A stretch of 37,585 nt of DNA from Streptomyces sp. MBT53 (GTDB lineage: Bacteria; Actinomycetota; Actinomycetes; Streptomycetales; Streptomycetaceae): contig NZ_JAEQAZ010000077.1 in the NCBI RefSeq assembly GCF_016654115.1, forward strand, positions 1-37,585, in the 5' to 3' direction. Below are positions 12,901 through 18,205 of the stretch, piece after piece (within the stretch, counting starts at the first letter, position 1; every line of letters starts with the position of its first letter). The notes under the pieces are model-generated. The model did not search any database. It was not told the origin of the DNA and saw nothing but the letters and a program-made list of their open reading frames with translations. A program made the position numbers and the translations under genes.

Positions 12901-13091
12901 AAGGGCTGTTGACCCCGGAACCGACCGCGCCCGGCGCCTGGGACGCCCATCTGCCCAGCCCCTACCGCCTCCACCACATCGCCGCCACCCACTACGAACT
13001 CGTCGCGGAACCCCACGTACAGGCGATCGCCGCCGCACTCGCGACAGCCCCTTCCGAGGGCGCTCTGCTCCACTCCGCCGGACGATCCTGA
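3963..13091 (+). CDS. Hybrid NRPS-PKS, A-T-C-A-T-KS-KR-ACP-TE, no acyltransferase
   Basis: The protein has 3042 residues; the start ATG overlaps the preceding stop. Domains: A1 (20-520; FYTSGSTG, NANGKVD), T1 (GGDSL, S564), C (622-1035; HHVAVDG, H745/H746/D750), A2 (1049-1542; FTSGSTG, TPSGKLD), T2 (GATSL, S1591), KS (1648-2060; C1806 in QSACSSSL, H1942 in EAHGTG, H1980 in KSQVGH), a KR with structural half (about 2230-2440) and catalytic half (GGTGGIG at 2463, S2584, Y2597), ACP (GADSL, S2740) and TE (GWSFG, S2873; late ATHYE His). All catalytic residues are present. A1 lacks an upstream C, so it is a loading module. Its pocket by eye is D-A-F-F-V-G-V-T-F, suggesting a hydrophobic aliphatic residue. 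The A2 pocket D-V-Q-F-V-A-H-V-V resembles the known proline code. The KR has no LDD signature. The predicted product is aminoacyl-prolyl extended by one malonate, beta-hydroxylated by the KR and released by the TE. Confidence 0.96.
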   Translation: MDLGPASSIFPAPLDTARTRTASLAETVLAQARRTPAAPAVEDGDRVLDYTELERVSGLVAARLHAAGVRPGHAVAVHLPRSWQLVCVMLGIRRAGATVVPLDRLSPPDRQRHILDDSGAVVVVHGRGPQLPAHLPVLDVDLLLSGEGGTDLPAVSAVQPGDTATGFVFYTSGSTGHPKGVEVTDEGVLRLARPGYLDLRPGTRFASLANPAFDALSFEVWVPLLTGGVCLVLDDSQVYSAPGLARALDERRVDTLFITTALFNAVVEQVPHSFATVGQVLVGGEQLNTRIVRRWYESNPEARTVLHNVYGPTEATTFALCHPIPRDFAGDTIPIGTPLPGTGILLRTEDDRTAEPGEVAELLLSGPALARGYRNLPERTAHSFVRLPNEGAGQGRWYRTGDLVRQDTEGRITYVGRADRQVKVRGFRIEPGEVERQILSRPAVRQAYVCTRRDAEDRNELLAFLVPGDELSYDTYDRHLAATLPSYMRPHHTYLVAELPRNANGKVDREALLRDARTPWRGTPEDDAPPVSAGQRRVLDIAEDILAVDGLRPGDRWAASGGDSLKALRFRFEILDRYAVDLPHDLVLRADFAALADAVDAADTAVGEHPPIPGPAGETTAPATSEQERLWLLQQRAPEDRSYDVPLAFRVRGDVDTGALQRAVRGLVERHVALRTRLVPSPDGLLQRTGDPYDPWQHLEARPGEEWQDTADRFFEHRFDLAEGRMLRVAWVPRADGGLLLLHLHHVAVDGWSLNLLLRDLTDACVADGSTRTPLDFAHWQRSWHTSPAYADRRARLRSHYGRDGEPSPAQPVPDTPRARLLRTTLDVVRRGALDRRAAQLGLTRFQLLVSAFAASVYGVTGQGRPLIATPVANRARPEFADTVGMFANTVLLDLPMEPHRPLDAQLSEHADVVHAVLRDQEVALADVLADRAFGERTPLFDYLFVLENTDFSALRLDGCDVRPVWPEPLGAKCALTLSVVEHEGGFDCLWEYRDDIGAERAQAAARLFRQALDQLTGGDDTTLHELVADYRRTLPDHGQGPTRPTDFATVAEGFARKVARTPHEPAVTNGELTLTYAELDAQAAGLATALAARLPADPAAPAAVALHLRPSAEHIVALLAAARLNLTVVPLDPAYPPPLLRHVLDQADPLCVLVAPEDEDALVAIAPASLPRHVLTLADAPTVGLETPAHQGARPLYTLFTSGSTGAPKGVRVFDRTLCNLLTWQRTDGGLRGPAVTQQFSMLSFDVSFQEIFTTLCSGGLLRLVEPAWRHDVPSLLRELETGGAERIFLPYVALQLLAEHGVRTGRFPSRLREVVTAGEQLVCTDAIRRWFAGLPDARLFNHYGPTETHVVSGLCLDGDPAAWPLRPAIGRPVANAVLRVVDEGGHPVPPGVTGELLIGGLMAHRCYLGDDTPHHDRFTDDPGLGTFYRTGDLARFDADGLLHYAGRDDSQVKLGGHRLELGQVEAALLQYPGITHAVAAVADGLLVACLKCRGGDPDPKDLADHLSGLLPGYVRVSRFRRLTELPRTPSGKLDRRAALTAQGRELRPVGATVRAAQSPLEARLAELFETVTGKAIGVEQRFFDAGATSLDLMRFQLRCAGEDQLAFGVPELFEHVSLRALARLIEGRASEGGTDDSTHLDAPRPVGEPVAVIGMAVRLPGAPDLAAFWDLVVSGGRGIEHFPTADGRVGARSQLAGPLDFDPGHFTISPHEARLMDPQQRHLLMNCVEALAHAGIADPAAHRVGLLAACGENTYFQRMLREAEPDRLPDTFRLALHHEKDFLATKAAYHLGLTGPAFTVQSACSSSLVGVHVAAGMLRQGDADVMLVGGVLVDIDLTDGYTYRPQHIFSPDGHCRPFSADAAGTVGASGSAVVVLKPLAAARRDGDTVYAVVTGSGINNDGSDKLSYSAPALAGQRAAIRTALHRSGRSGADLGYVEAHGTGTRLGDPVETAALRQAYGLADDARVALSSVKSQVGHLGAAAGVVGLVRAALAVHHGVVPPTADFDRLNPEIEDGPFRIPVTAEAWPSDTPRVAAVSSFGIGGTNAHLLLEQGELAHHGAVPAEPVACLVLSGSSASAVRADGRRIAAYLRAHPDTYPRVLRHLQAGRPALAHRAAAVCPDVDSAVAWLDTLGEVGEIGEPLARTALEAPDRDPRALAEAWTAGHTLVWPEGPAPAPWDFPPPAFDTAEYDFQRAPGGDDSESESARSAAPRRLPAGEWLHQPLWTRLRRARTGAHPPRRTAVVVTAPDADGTAWRFLERHYARVVTVRAGQGLTRLDEDRYEADPADTDQLAVVLAEITRRTGPGVDWLHTLPLTLDGSLDDPALEAAQLACLDTVAALARALAQVPDAERPRVWLLSHGAQPVTGPVRTPEAGLLAAALEVPRQELGVTLRWADLPGPRPADWAAQLPDLLLDDTITEPATGLRDGFWWQRTLQPVLAPESPTAAVRTAVPGTHLVLGGTGGIGTTLAARLLEHPGNRVVLVARGSATPPALRAHQDRVTVVPADLATDDLDTVGDLLAPHLDGLAGIVHAAGTAAGGLLVRRDPATARRATAAKLRGALLVERIIAEHDPDYVAYCSSMAARYGGVGQFDYAAANACLDAYAHHAPPGADDATVRMTIGWDAWRDVGMAQHALTTDARHQEHLRTALTPEDGAAVFERALHLQLPHLLVNTTPLAEAHYFYEHGHGHENGHGSVVDSVPAPNDPAADLAEILCDLLGVDTVHPEEALYDLGADSLTLLELIDEVKRRHGTDIDLSRLSHRVSLAEILGHVDTGTRRATAEVAVEVWQRGPGPDVLCLVHPVGGDIQAYRPLVAALPAESTVCLIADPKLRDPGLPARSIADRAAHYLEAVRAAFPDPNRRLSLAGWSFGAWTALSMAALAEADGRPVDAVHLLDPPPPGAGQRLAAYDEQQVDAVFARELSGNAGGPLSESGRAYAERLAHCCRTNLAAMAEHRLPRLHRTPAEIWLAERPVEEGLLTPEPTAPGAWDAHLPSPYRLHHIAATHYELVAEPHVQAIAAALATAPSEGALLHSAGRS
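10141..10640 (+). other. AT-less linker between KS and KR
   Basis: About 165 residues separate the end of the KS (GGTNAHLLLE) from the KR structural subdomain (LHQPLWTRL). They show a shortened KS-AT linker (LSGSSASAVRADGRRIAAYL) and a post-AT-like tail (W..GHTLVWPEG, then FDTAEYDFQRAP). The roughly 300-residue acyltransferase fold with its GHSxG and arginine motifs is absent. Such remnants are usual in trans-AT modules, where a separate malonyl transferase loads the ACP. No AT gene is present elsewhere in the window, so loading must come from an AT encoded to the left or from the FabD of fatty acid synthesis. Confidence 0.75.
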
Positions 13092-13101
13092 GGAGGCCAC
13101 C

Positions 13102-14163
13102 GTGCAGCACCCCTACACCCGCCTGCCCGAGCGGTCCTTCTGGCGCACCGCGGTCGCCGAACCCGATCCGCTCGACATCACCGACCTGTGGACGCCGAAG
13201 TTCACCATCGGCCAGGACGATCCCGTCGTCACCGCCGGATCCTGCTTCGCCGCCCACATCGGACGGGCCCTCCTGGAGGAGGGCATGCACTGGTACGACG
13301 CCGAACCGCCACCGCCGGGCCTCACCCGCGCGGAGCGGTCGGCGCGTGGCTACCGACGCTTCTCCTTCCGGACCGGGAACATCTACACCGCCGCAGCGCT
13401 GCGCCAGTGGATCGCCTGGGCGCTGGACGAGGAGAAGCCGCCCGAGGAGGTCTGGGCGGAGGACGGCGCCTTCCACGACCCCTACCGGCCCACCGTCGAA
13501 CCGGACGGCTTCGCCTCACCCGCCGATCTGCTGCGCTCCCGCGACACCACCCTCGCCGCCGTCCGCACCGCGCTCACCAAGGCCGACGTCCTCGTCTTCA
13601 CCCTCGGTCTGACCGAGGCCTGGCACGACACCCGCACCGGCACGGTGCTGCCGATGTGCCCCGGAACCGTACGCGGCACCTTCGACCCCGCCCGGCACGT
13701 CCTGCGCAACCACACGGTGGCCCAGGTCCACGACGACCTGACGGCCCTGCTCGCCCTGGCCCGCACCGTCAACTCCCGGCTGCGGATGGTCCTCACCGTC
13801 TCCCCGGTCCCCCTGACGGCCACCGCCACCGGCCGTCACGCCCTCGTCGCCACCACCCACTCCAAGTCCGTCCTGCGCGCGGCGGCGGGCCAACTCGCCG
13901 ACGAGAGCGACGACTTCGACTACTTCCCGTCGTACGAGATCGTCACCGGCCACCCCTACCGGGCGGCCTTCTACGAACCCAACCTCCGCACGGTCAGCCC
14001 CGACGGCGTGGCCTTCGTCATGCGGCACTTCTTCGAGGCCGTCCAGGGCCGGACCACCACCACGCCCATCACCACCACCCCCGTCGACGGCGGAGAGGAC
14101 AACCGGTGTGACGACGCAGTGCTCGACTACTACAACCCCCGCCCGCTTCCTCCTGCTCGGTGA
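13102..14163 (+). CDS. GSCFA-family (SGNH-like) protein
   Basis: The protein has 353 residues with a GTG start; a GAGGAGG ribosome-binding site overlaps the stop of the megasynthase 10 bases upstream. Residues 46-50 read exactly GSCFA, the family signature, in the context TAGSCFAAHIGRAL. This matches the nucleophile block of SGNH hydrolases. Further conserved-looking blocks are FTLGLTEAW, TVSPVPL and THSKSVLRAAAG. There is no signal peptide, so it should be cytoplasmic. GSCFA proteins are a poorly characterised branch of SGNH-type esterases and acyltransferases. Its place directly after the NRPS-PKS, overlapping a second SGNH gene by 56 bases, suggests a tailoring step such as O-acylation or deacylation. 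Detoxins carry an O-acyl group on a hydroxylated ring, which would fit; that role is inference. Confidence 0.85.
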   Translation: MQHPYTRLPERSFWRTAVAEPDPLDITDLWTPKFTIGQDDPVVTAGSCFAAHIGRALLEEGMHWYDAEPPPPGLTRAERSARGYRRFSFRTGNIYTAAALRQWIAWALDEEKPPEEVWAEDGAFHDPYRPTVEPDGFASPADLLRSRDTTLAAVRTALTKADVLVFTLGLTEAWHDTRTGTVLPMCPGTVRGTFDPARHVLRNHTVAQVHDDLTALLALARTVNSRLRMVLTVSPVPLTATATGRHALVATTHSKSVLRAAAGQLADESDDFDYFPSYEIVTGHPYRAAFYEPNLRTVSPDGVAFVMRHFFEAVQGRTTTTPITTTPVDGGEDNRCDDAVLDYYNPRPLPPAR

Positions 14164-14803
14164 CTCGCACGCCGGTTGCATCGGACGCGCCGCCCAGGCG
14201 GCCGAACTGCCCTTCGTCGGCGGCCCGTTGGGATCGGGGCGCGACTTCCTGGGCCCCTTCTTCGACACCGACGCCGCTGGCCTCACCTTTCGGCAGGCCG
14301 AGACACAGCGGCTGTACCGCGAGTTCCTCGACACCCTCGACGTGCCCGCGCTCGCCGGACTGCGGGTGCCGCTGGTGTGCACCTTCGGCCTGAGTGCGCA
14401 CACCGTGGCCACCCGGCAGAACTGGGACCTCTACCGCGACCGGCACGGATCCGTCCCCGACACCTTCCTGCGCAGCGGCCTCTTCGCCGACCTGATCCGC
14501 GCGACCGTCCGGGGCGCGCTCGCCTTCTACGACCATGCCGCCGCCCTGGGACTACGAGTCCTGGCACCCCTGCCGCCCCAGCGCGTCCCCGGCATGTCCG
14601 ACCCGGACGTCTTCTTCGCCGCGCAGGACATCCTCCTAGCCGAACTCACCGCAAGGGGCGCCGAGTTGGTCGACCTGCGGACCCGCGTCACCGACGAGAG
14701 CGACCTGCAACGCCCAGCCTTCTCCCAGCCGGACGACACCATCCACGGCAACCTCGCCTTCGGCCGCCTCGTCGTGTCCGAACTCCTCGACCGAGGCCTG
14801 TAA
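14108..14803 (+). CDS. SGNH-type hydrolase/acyltransferase-like protein
   Basis: The protein has 231 residues. Near the N-terminus it has LLGDSHAGC (G18-D19-S20-H21), a block I nucleophile motif with GDSH instead of the classic GDSL. Near the C-terminus it has DDTIHGN, giving the DxxH that completes a Ser/Asp/His triad. No signal peptide is evident. The start is taken as GTG at 14108, 11 bases after GGAGAGG; an overlapping GTG at 14106 is in another frame. It overlaps the end of the GSCFA gene by 56 bases in a different frame, so the two are translationally coupled and may act as a pair. The substrate is unknown. Esterase or O-acyltransferase activity on the peptide product is a guess from fold and context. 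Confidence 0.8.
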   Translation: MTTQCSTTTTPARFLLLGDSHAGCIGRAAQAAELPFVGGPLGSGRDFLGPFFDTDAAGLTFRQAETQRLYREFLDTLDVPALAGLRVPLVCTFGLSAHTVATRQNWDLYRDRHGSVPDTFLRSGLFADLIRATVRGALAFYDHAAALGLRVLAPLPPQRVPGMSDPDVFFAAQDILLAELTARGAELVDLRTRVTDESDLQRPAFSQPDDTIHGNLAFGRLVVSELLDRGL

Positions 14804-14836
14804 ACCCCCACCGCACCTACGTCACGGAGGTCCCCC

Positions 14837-15715
14837 ATGGAGGACTACGCGCTCAAGGCCGTCGAGCGGCTCACCACCCGCCCCGCCGAGCCCTACGACA
14901 CCCTGTCCGTCGAGCCGATCACCCCGCTGCTGGGCGCCGAGGTCACCGGACTCGACCTGTCCCAGGAGCTGACGCCCCAGCAGGAGAAGGAACTCAAGCA
15001 CGCGTTCCAGACCTACCATGTGCTGGTCTTCCGCGACCAGGACATCACCCCCGAGGAACACAAGCGGTTCGCGGGCGTCTTCGGCGAACTGCACCCCGTC
15101 GCCCTCGCGCCCGAGGGATCCGACCCGTACATCCTGGACATCAAGGCGAGCAAGGAGTCCCGCGCCGTAGTCGGCAACGGCTGGCACGCCGACGGCACCG
15201 CCGACCCCGAACCCTCCCTCGGATCACTTCTCTACATCACCACCGTCCCCGAGGGCGGCAGCGGCGGCGACACCGTCTTCGCCAACATGCACCTCGCCTA
15301 CGAACTGCTCTCACCCGCCATGCGGGGCTTCCTCGAAGGCCTCACCGCACTCCACGACGGAGCCCTGCCGTGGACCGCCGCCGGACAGACCCCGCCGCCC
15401 GAGTACGACGTACCGCGCACCGAACAGCCGGTCGTCGTCCGGCACCCGGAGACCGACCGCAAGCTGCTGTTCGTCAACGCCCCCTACACCTCCCACATCA
15501 CCCAACTGTCCCGCCCGGAGAGCGACGCCCTGCTCGACCTGCTGTACGCGCACATAGCCCGCACCCCGCTGCTGCACTGCCGGGTCCGCTGGCAGGAGCG
15601 GACCCTCGTCCTCTGGGACAACCGCAGTGTCCAGCACCACGCCGTCTGGGACTACTTCCCGCACACCCGCGAGGGCCGCCGCGTGGCCGTCAACGGCAGC
15701 TCCCTGCAGGCCTGA
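14837..15715 (+). CDS. TauD/TfdA-family Fe(II)/2-oxoglutarate dioxygenase
   Basis: The protein has 292 residues, the usual family length. Iron ligands are visible as H117 and D119 (NGWHADGT) and a distal His in WDNRSVQHHAVWDY (H267 by alignment to TauD). The 2-oxoglutarate-binding Arg lies in HTREGRRVAV (R278-R282). GGAGG sits a few bases before the ATG. The family hydroxylates unactivated carbons using 2-oxoglutarate and oxygen. As the fourth downstream gene of an operon whose megasynthase is predicted to use proline, the likely substrate is the proline-derived ring or its assembly-line intermediate. A tauD gene is a marker of detoxin clusters, where it makes the ring-hydroxylated detoxinine. 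Substrate assignment is inference; family assignment is firm. Confidence 0.92.
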   Translation: MEDYALKAVERLTTRPAEPYDTLSVEPITPLLGAEVTGLDLSQELTPQQEKELKHAFQTYHVLVFRDQDITPEEHKRFAGVFGELHPVALAPEGSDPYILDIKASKESRAVVGNGWHADGTADPEPSLGSLLYITTVPEGGSGGDTVFANMHLAYELLSPAMRGFLEGLTALHDGALPWTAAGQTPPPEYDVPRTEQPVVVRHPETDRKLLFVNAPYTSHITQLSRPESDALLDLLYAHIARTPLLHCRVRWQERTLVLWDNRSVQHHAVWDYFPHTREGRRVAVNGSSLQA

Positions 15716-15718
15716 ACG

Positions 15719-16387
15719 ATGCCCACGACCGACATCGCTCCGGCTTGGCTGCGGCACGTCGCCACGGACCTCCACGAGCAGTTGCCGACAGACGTCCGCG
15801 ACGACTGGACGGCCCGGCTGCACGTCCTTCTCGACGAAGTCCCTTACACAGAAGGCCTGTTCGCCGTCCATGTCTGGCAGGTCGAGACGGTCCTGCCGCT
15901 CCTCGCGGAGGCTGCGAAGGGTGGAGAGGCAGCCGTGTTCGTGGCTCCGCGGGATCTGCACCGTGCGGCGACGCGCGGCAGGACACCGGACCAGGACACC
16001 TGGAGAACGGCGCTCACCCCGATGCTCCTCCACCTCTACGACGCCGCCTACGACCGGGCCGGCGCGTACAGCGAGGCCCATACGGGCGCCCGCGACTACG
16101 CCCTGGGCAACGGTTTCTCCGCGGCCGACGCGGACGGATACGGCCACGAGTACGCACAGTTGAGCAGCGACGCGAACGCGCGGGCCTGCGCCGAGGCCCA
16201 CGCGGAGGCGCTCGGTCCCGCACTGGCACGGGCCTACGCGGACGACGGGTGCGAGGCGTACGCCGACACGTTTCCCGCCGCCCAACTCCGGGCTGTCGTA
16301 CGGGTCTTGACCGGGCGCGGTGACCCGGACCCGGCCGTGCGACTGGCGGAGGGGCTTCTCTCGGCGCTGGCGACATCGCCGCCGTAG
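15719..16387 (+). CDS. Unknown 222-residue protein, coupled to the dioxygenase gene
   Basis: I do not recognise this family. The ATG lies three bases after the stop of the dioxygenase gene, so the two are probably translationally coupled. The product is acidic, Ala-rich and looks largely helical. The N-terminal half has HVWQVETVLPLLAEAAKGG. The middle has closely spaced aromatic and acidic residues (YDAAYDRAGAYSEA, YGHEYAQL). There is no signal peptide, membrane segment or known catalytic motif. It is the last gene of the tight operon; the next gene starts 80 bases away and belongs to a common family. Possible roles are a carrier or partner protein, or an immunity or binding protein, but nothing in the sequence decides this. 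Confidence 0.75.
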   Translation: MPTTDIAPAWLRHVATDLHEQLPTDVRDDWTARLHVLLDEVPYTEGLFAVHVWQVETVLPLLAEAAKGGEAAVFVAPRDLHRAATRGRTPDQDTWRTALTPMLLHLYDAAYDRAGAYSEAHTGARDYALGNGFSAADADGYGHEYAQLSSDANARACAEAHAEALGPALARAYADDGCEAYADTFPAAQLRAVVRVLTGRGDPDPAVRLAEGLLSALATSPP

Positions 16388-16467
16388 ACACTCGGGCCGT
16401 CGATCGCAGAGAGTGTTGATTCGCAGCAAGATCGGCGGCGCGCCACGACGGGAAGGGGCCATACCTC

Positions 16468-17340
16468 ATGACACAGCTTCGGATCGGTGTGATGTACGAC
16501 CGCGACTGGGCTCCGGAGGAGTTGCCCGGATTCTCGCGGCAGGTCGAGGCTCTTGGCGTGGACGATCTCTGGGTGGTCGAGGATCTGGGATGGAACGGAG
16601 GGGTGTCGGCCGCCGCCATCGCGCTGGGAGCGACACAGCGGCTGCGGGTGGGCATCGGGATCATGCCGGCCCCGTTGCGCAGTCCGGCACTGCTGGCGAT
16701 GGAGGTGGCCACGGTGGCGCGGGTGTTCCCCGGTCGGCTCGTCGCCGGGATCGGGCACGGGGTGACCGAATGGATGGCCGACGTCGACGCGGTCGCGAGG
16801 TCACCGCTCGCCCTGTTGGAGGAGACGATCAGCTCCGTGCGCGCCCTGCTCCGTGGGGAGCGCGTGGTCATGGAGGGGCGGGAAGTGCGGCTGTCCGGCG
16901 TGCAGTTGGTCCATCCGCCGACGGAGCCGCCGCCAGTGGTCGCGGGCGTGGTGCGGCCCCGTTCGCTGGAGCTGTCCGGGCGAGTCGCGGACGGGACGGT
17001 GATCGCCGAGGGGCACGGGCCGTCCGATGTCAGGAGCGCTCGGGCGTCGGTCGAAAAGGGCGGTGCCTCCGCGGATCACACCATGACGGTGTTCGCCTTC
17101 TGCTGCGTGGGGGACAGCGCCGATCAGGTGCAGCAAGAGCTGCAGCCGCATGTCGACGGCCACGGTGCCTGGCTCGGGCGCCCGGCGGAGCAGGTGTACA
17201 CCGTCTCCGGTACGGCGGAACAGGCCGCCGAACGGGTCCGCGAACTGGAAGCGGCCGGCGCGGACACGGTGGTGCTGCGCATGATCGGCCCGGAGCCGGT
17301 GGAACGGCTGGGGTCTCTGCTGAAAGCCCTTGGCCGCTGA
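16468..17340 (+). CDS. LLM-class flavin/F420-dependent oxidoreductase
   Basis: The protein has 290 residues with the luciferase-like monooxygenase TIM-barrel pattern: LRIGVMYDRDW, VEALGVDDLWVVED, TQRLRVGIGIMP and VFPGRLVAGIGHG. The start follows GGAAGGGG. These enzymes use reduced F420 or FMN, and F420 is common in streptomycetes. The substrate cannot be read from sequence. It lies 80 bases beyond the biosynthetic operon on the same strand, so it could be a distal tailoring gene, but nothing ties it to the pathway and the family is very common in Streptomyces genomes. Confidence 0.88.
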   Translation: MTQLRIGVMYDRDWAPEELPGFSRQVEALGVDDLWVVEDLGWNGGVSAAAIALGATQRLRVGIGIMPAPLRSPALLAMEVATVARVFPGRLVAGIGHGVTEWMADVDAVARSPLALLEETISSVRALLRGERVVMEGREVRLSGVQLVHPPTEPPPVVAGVVRPRSLELSGRVADGTVIAEGHGPSDVRSARASVEKGGASADHTMTVFAFCCVGDSADQVQQELQPHVDGHGAWLGRPAEQVYTVSGTAEQAAERVRELEAAGADTVVLRMIGPEPVERLGSLLKALGR

Positions 17341-17413
17341 CTCCGGTGGCGGCGAGGCGATCATTCCGGTCCGGCACTGGACACGGCGGCCAGGTCCGTA
17401 CACGATCCCGTCC

Positions 17414-18187
17414 ATGACAGTCGAGGACGCCATCACCGCAACCGCCGACCGGATCGCCGCGCTGCTCCCGGCGGGGACCGACCCGGGGACGCCGCTGCCG
17501 GGCGCCGAGTGGACGGTGGGTGAGGCGGCGGCGCACCTCGCGCTGGCGGGGAAGCTGATGGGAGACATCGGGGCGGGCAGGACACGGCCCTACGGCGACG
17601 GGACGCCCGGTGGGCTCGCGGCGGCCAACAGGGCGTCCCTGGCCGCGTTCCCGGAGCGGGATCCGGTGGTTCTCGGCACGGTGATAGCGGAGCAGGCCCG
17701 GGCCTTCGTCACGGCCGCCGCCGGCCGCTCTCCGCAGGAGCAGGTGCTGACACCGATGGGGCCGATGGACCTGGCCACCCTGGGCTCGTATCTGCTCACG
17801 CATCTGCTCGGGCACGGCTACGACATCGCGGTCGCGCTGCGCAGGCCGCACATGGTGAGCCGGGAGGTCGTCCCGTTCACGCTGCCCTTCATGCGGCTCG
17901 CCATGCCACGCGTCGTGAGCGCTGCCGCGGCCGGTCACCACGCTTGTTACGTGGTGCGGACCGGCCGCGAGCGGTTCGCCGTCACCTTCGCCGACGGCGT
18001 TCCCACGGTCAGCGACGAGCCGCCCAGGCGGCCCGACTGCACGATCGCCATCGACCCCGTCGCCTTCCTCCTCCTTGCCCTCGGCCGCTGGAGCGCCCCC
18101 GCCACCATGGCCCGCGCCAAGGTGATCGTCTGGGGGCGCAGACCGTGGCTCGGGCCGCGCTTCCCGGCGCTCTTCACAGCGCCGTAG
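17414..18187 (+). CDS. Maleylpyruvate isomerase/DinB-like protein with SCP2-like C-terminus
   Basis: The protein has 257 residues. The N-terminal half has the mycothiol-dependent maleylpyruvate isomerase/DinB helical-bundle pattern (LPGAEWTVGEAAAHLALAGK, then LLTHLLGHGYDIAVAL). His residues in AAHL and in TH..GHGYD are candidates for the usual metal site. The C-terminal part (FAVTFADGVPTV, then DCTIAIDPVAFLLLALGR) resembles an SCP2/sterol-carrier-like domain often fused in actinobacteria. The ATG at 17414 is chosen because upstream residues in the frame (from a TTG at 17330) look non-conserved and overlap the previous gene. It converges on dacB with only 18 bases between stops. The substrate is unknown. 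Confidence 0.8.
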   Translation: MTVEDAITATADRIAALLPAGTDPGTPLPGAEWTVGEAAAHLALAGKLMGDIGAGRTRPYGDGTPGGLAAANRASLAAFPERDPVVLGTVIAEQARAFVTAAAGRSPQEQVLTPMGPMDLATLGSYLLTHLLGHGYDIAVALRRPHMVSREVVPFTLPFMRLAMPRVVSAAAAGHHACYVVRTGRERFAVTFADGVPTVSDEPPRRPDCTIAIDPVAFLLLALGRWSAPATMARAKVIVWGRRPWLGPRFPALFTAP

Positions 18188-18205
18188 CCGACGGCCCGAA
18201 CGCCC

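Noticed and set aside
16386..16416. Inverted ACACTC/GAGTGT as terminator of the biosynthetic operon
   Set aside because: Only six pairs with a 19-base loop and no further pairing; too weak to call.
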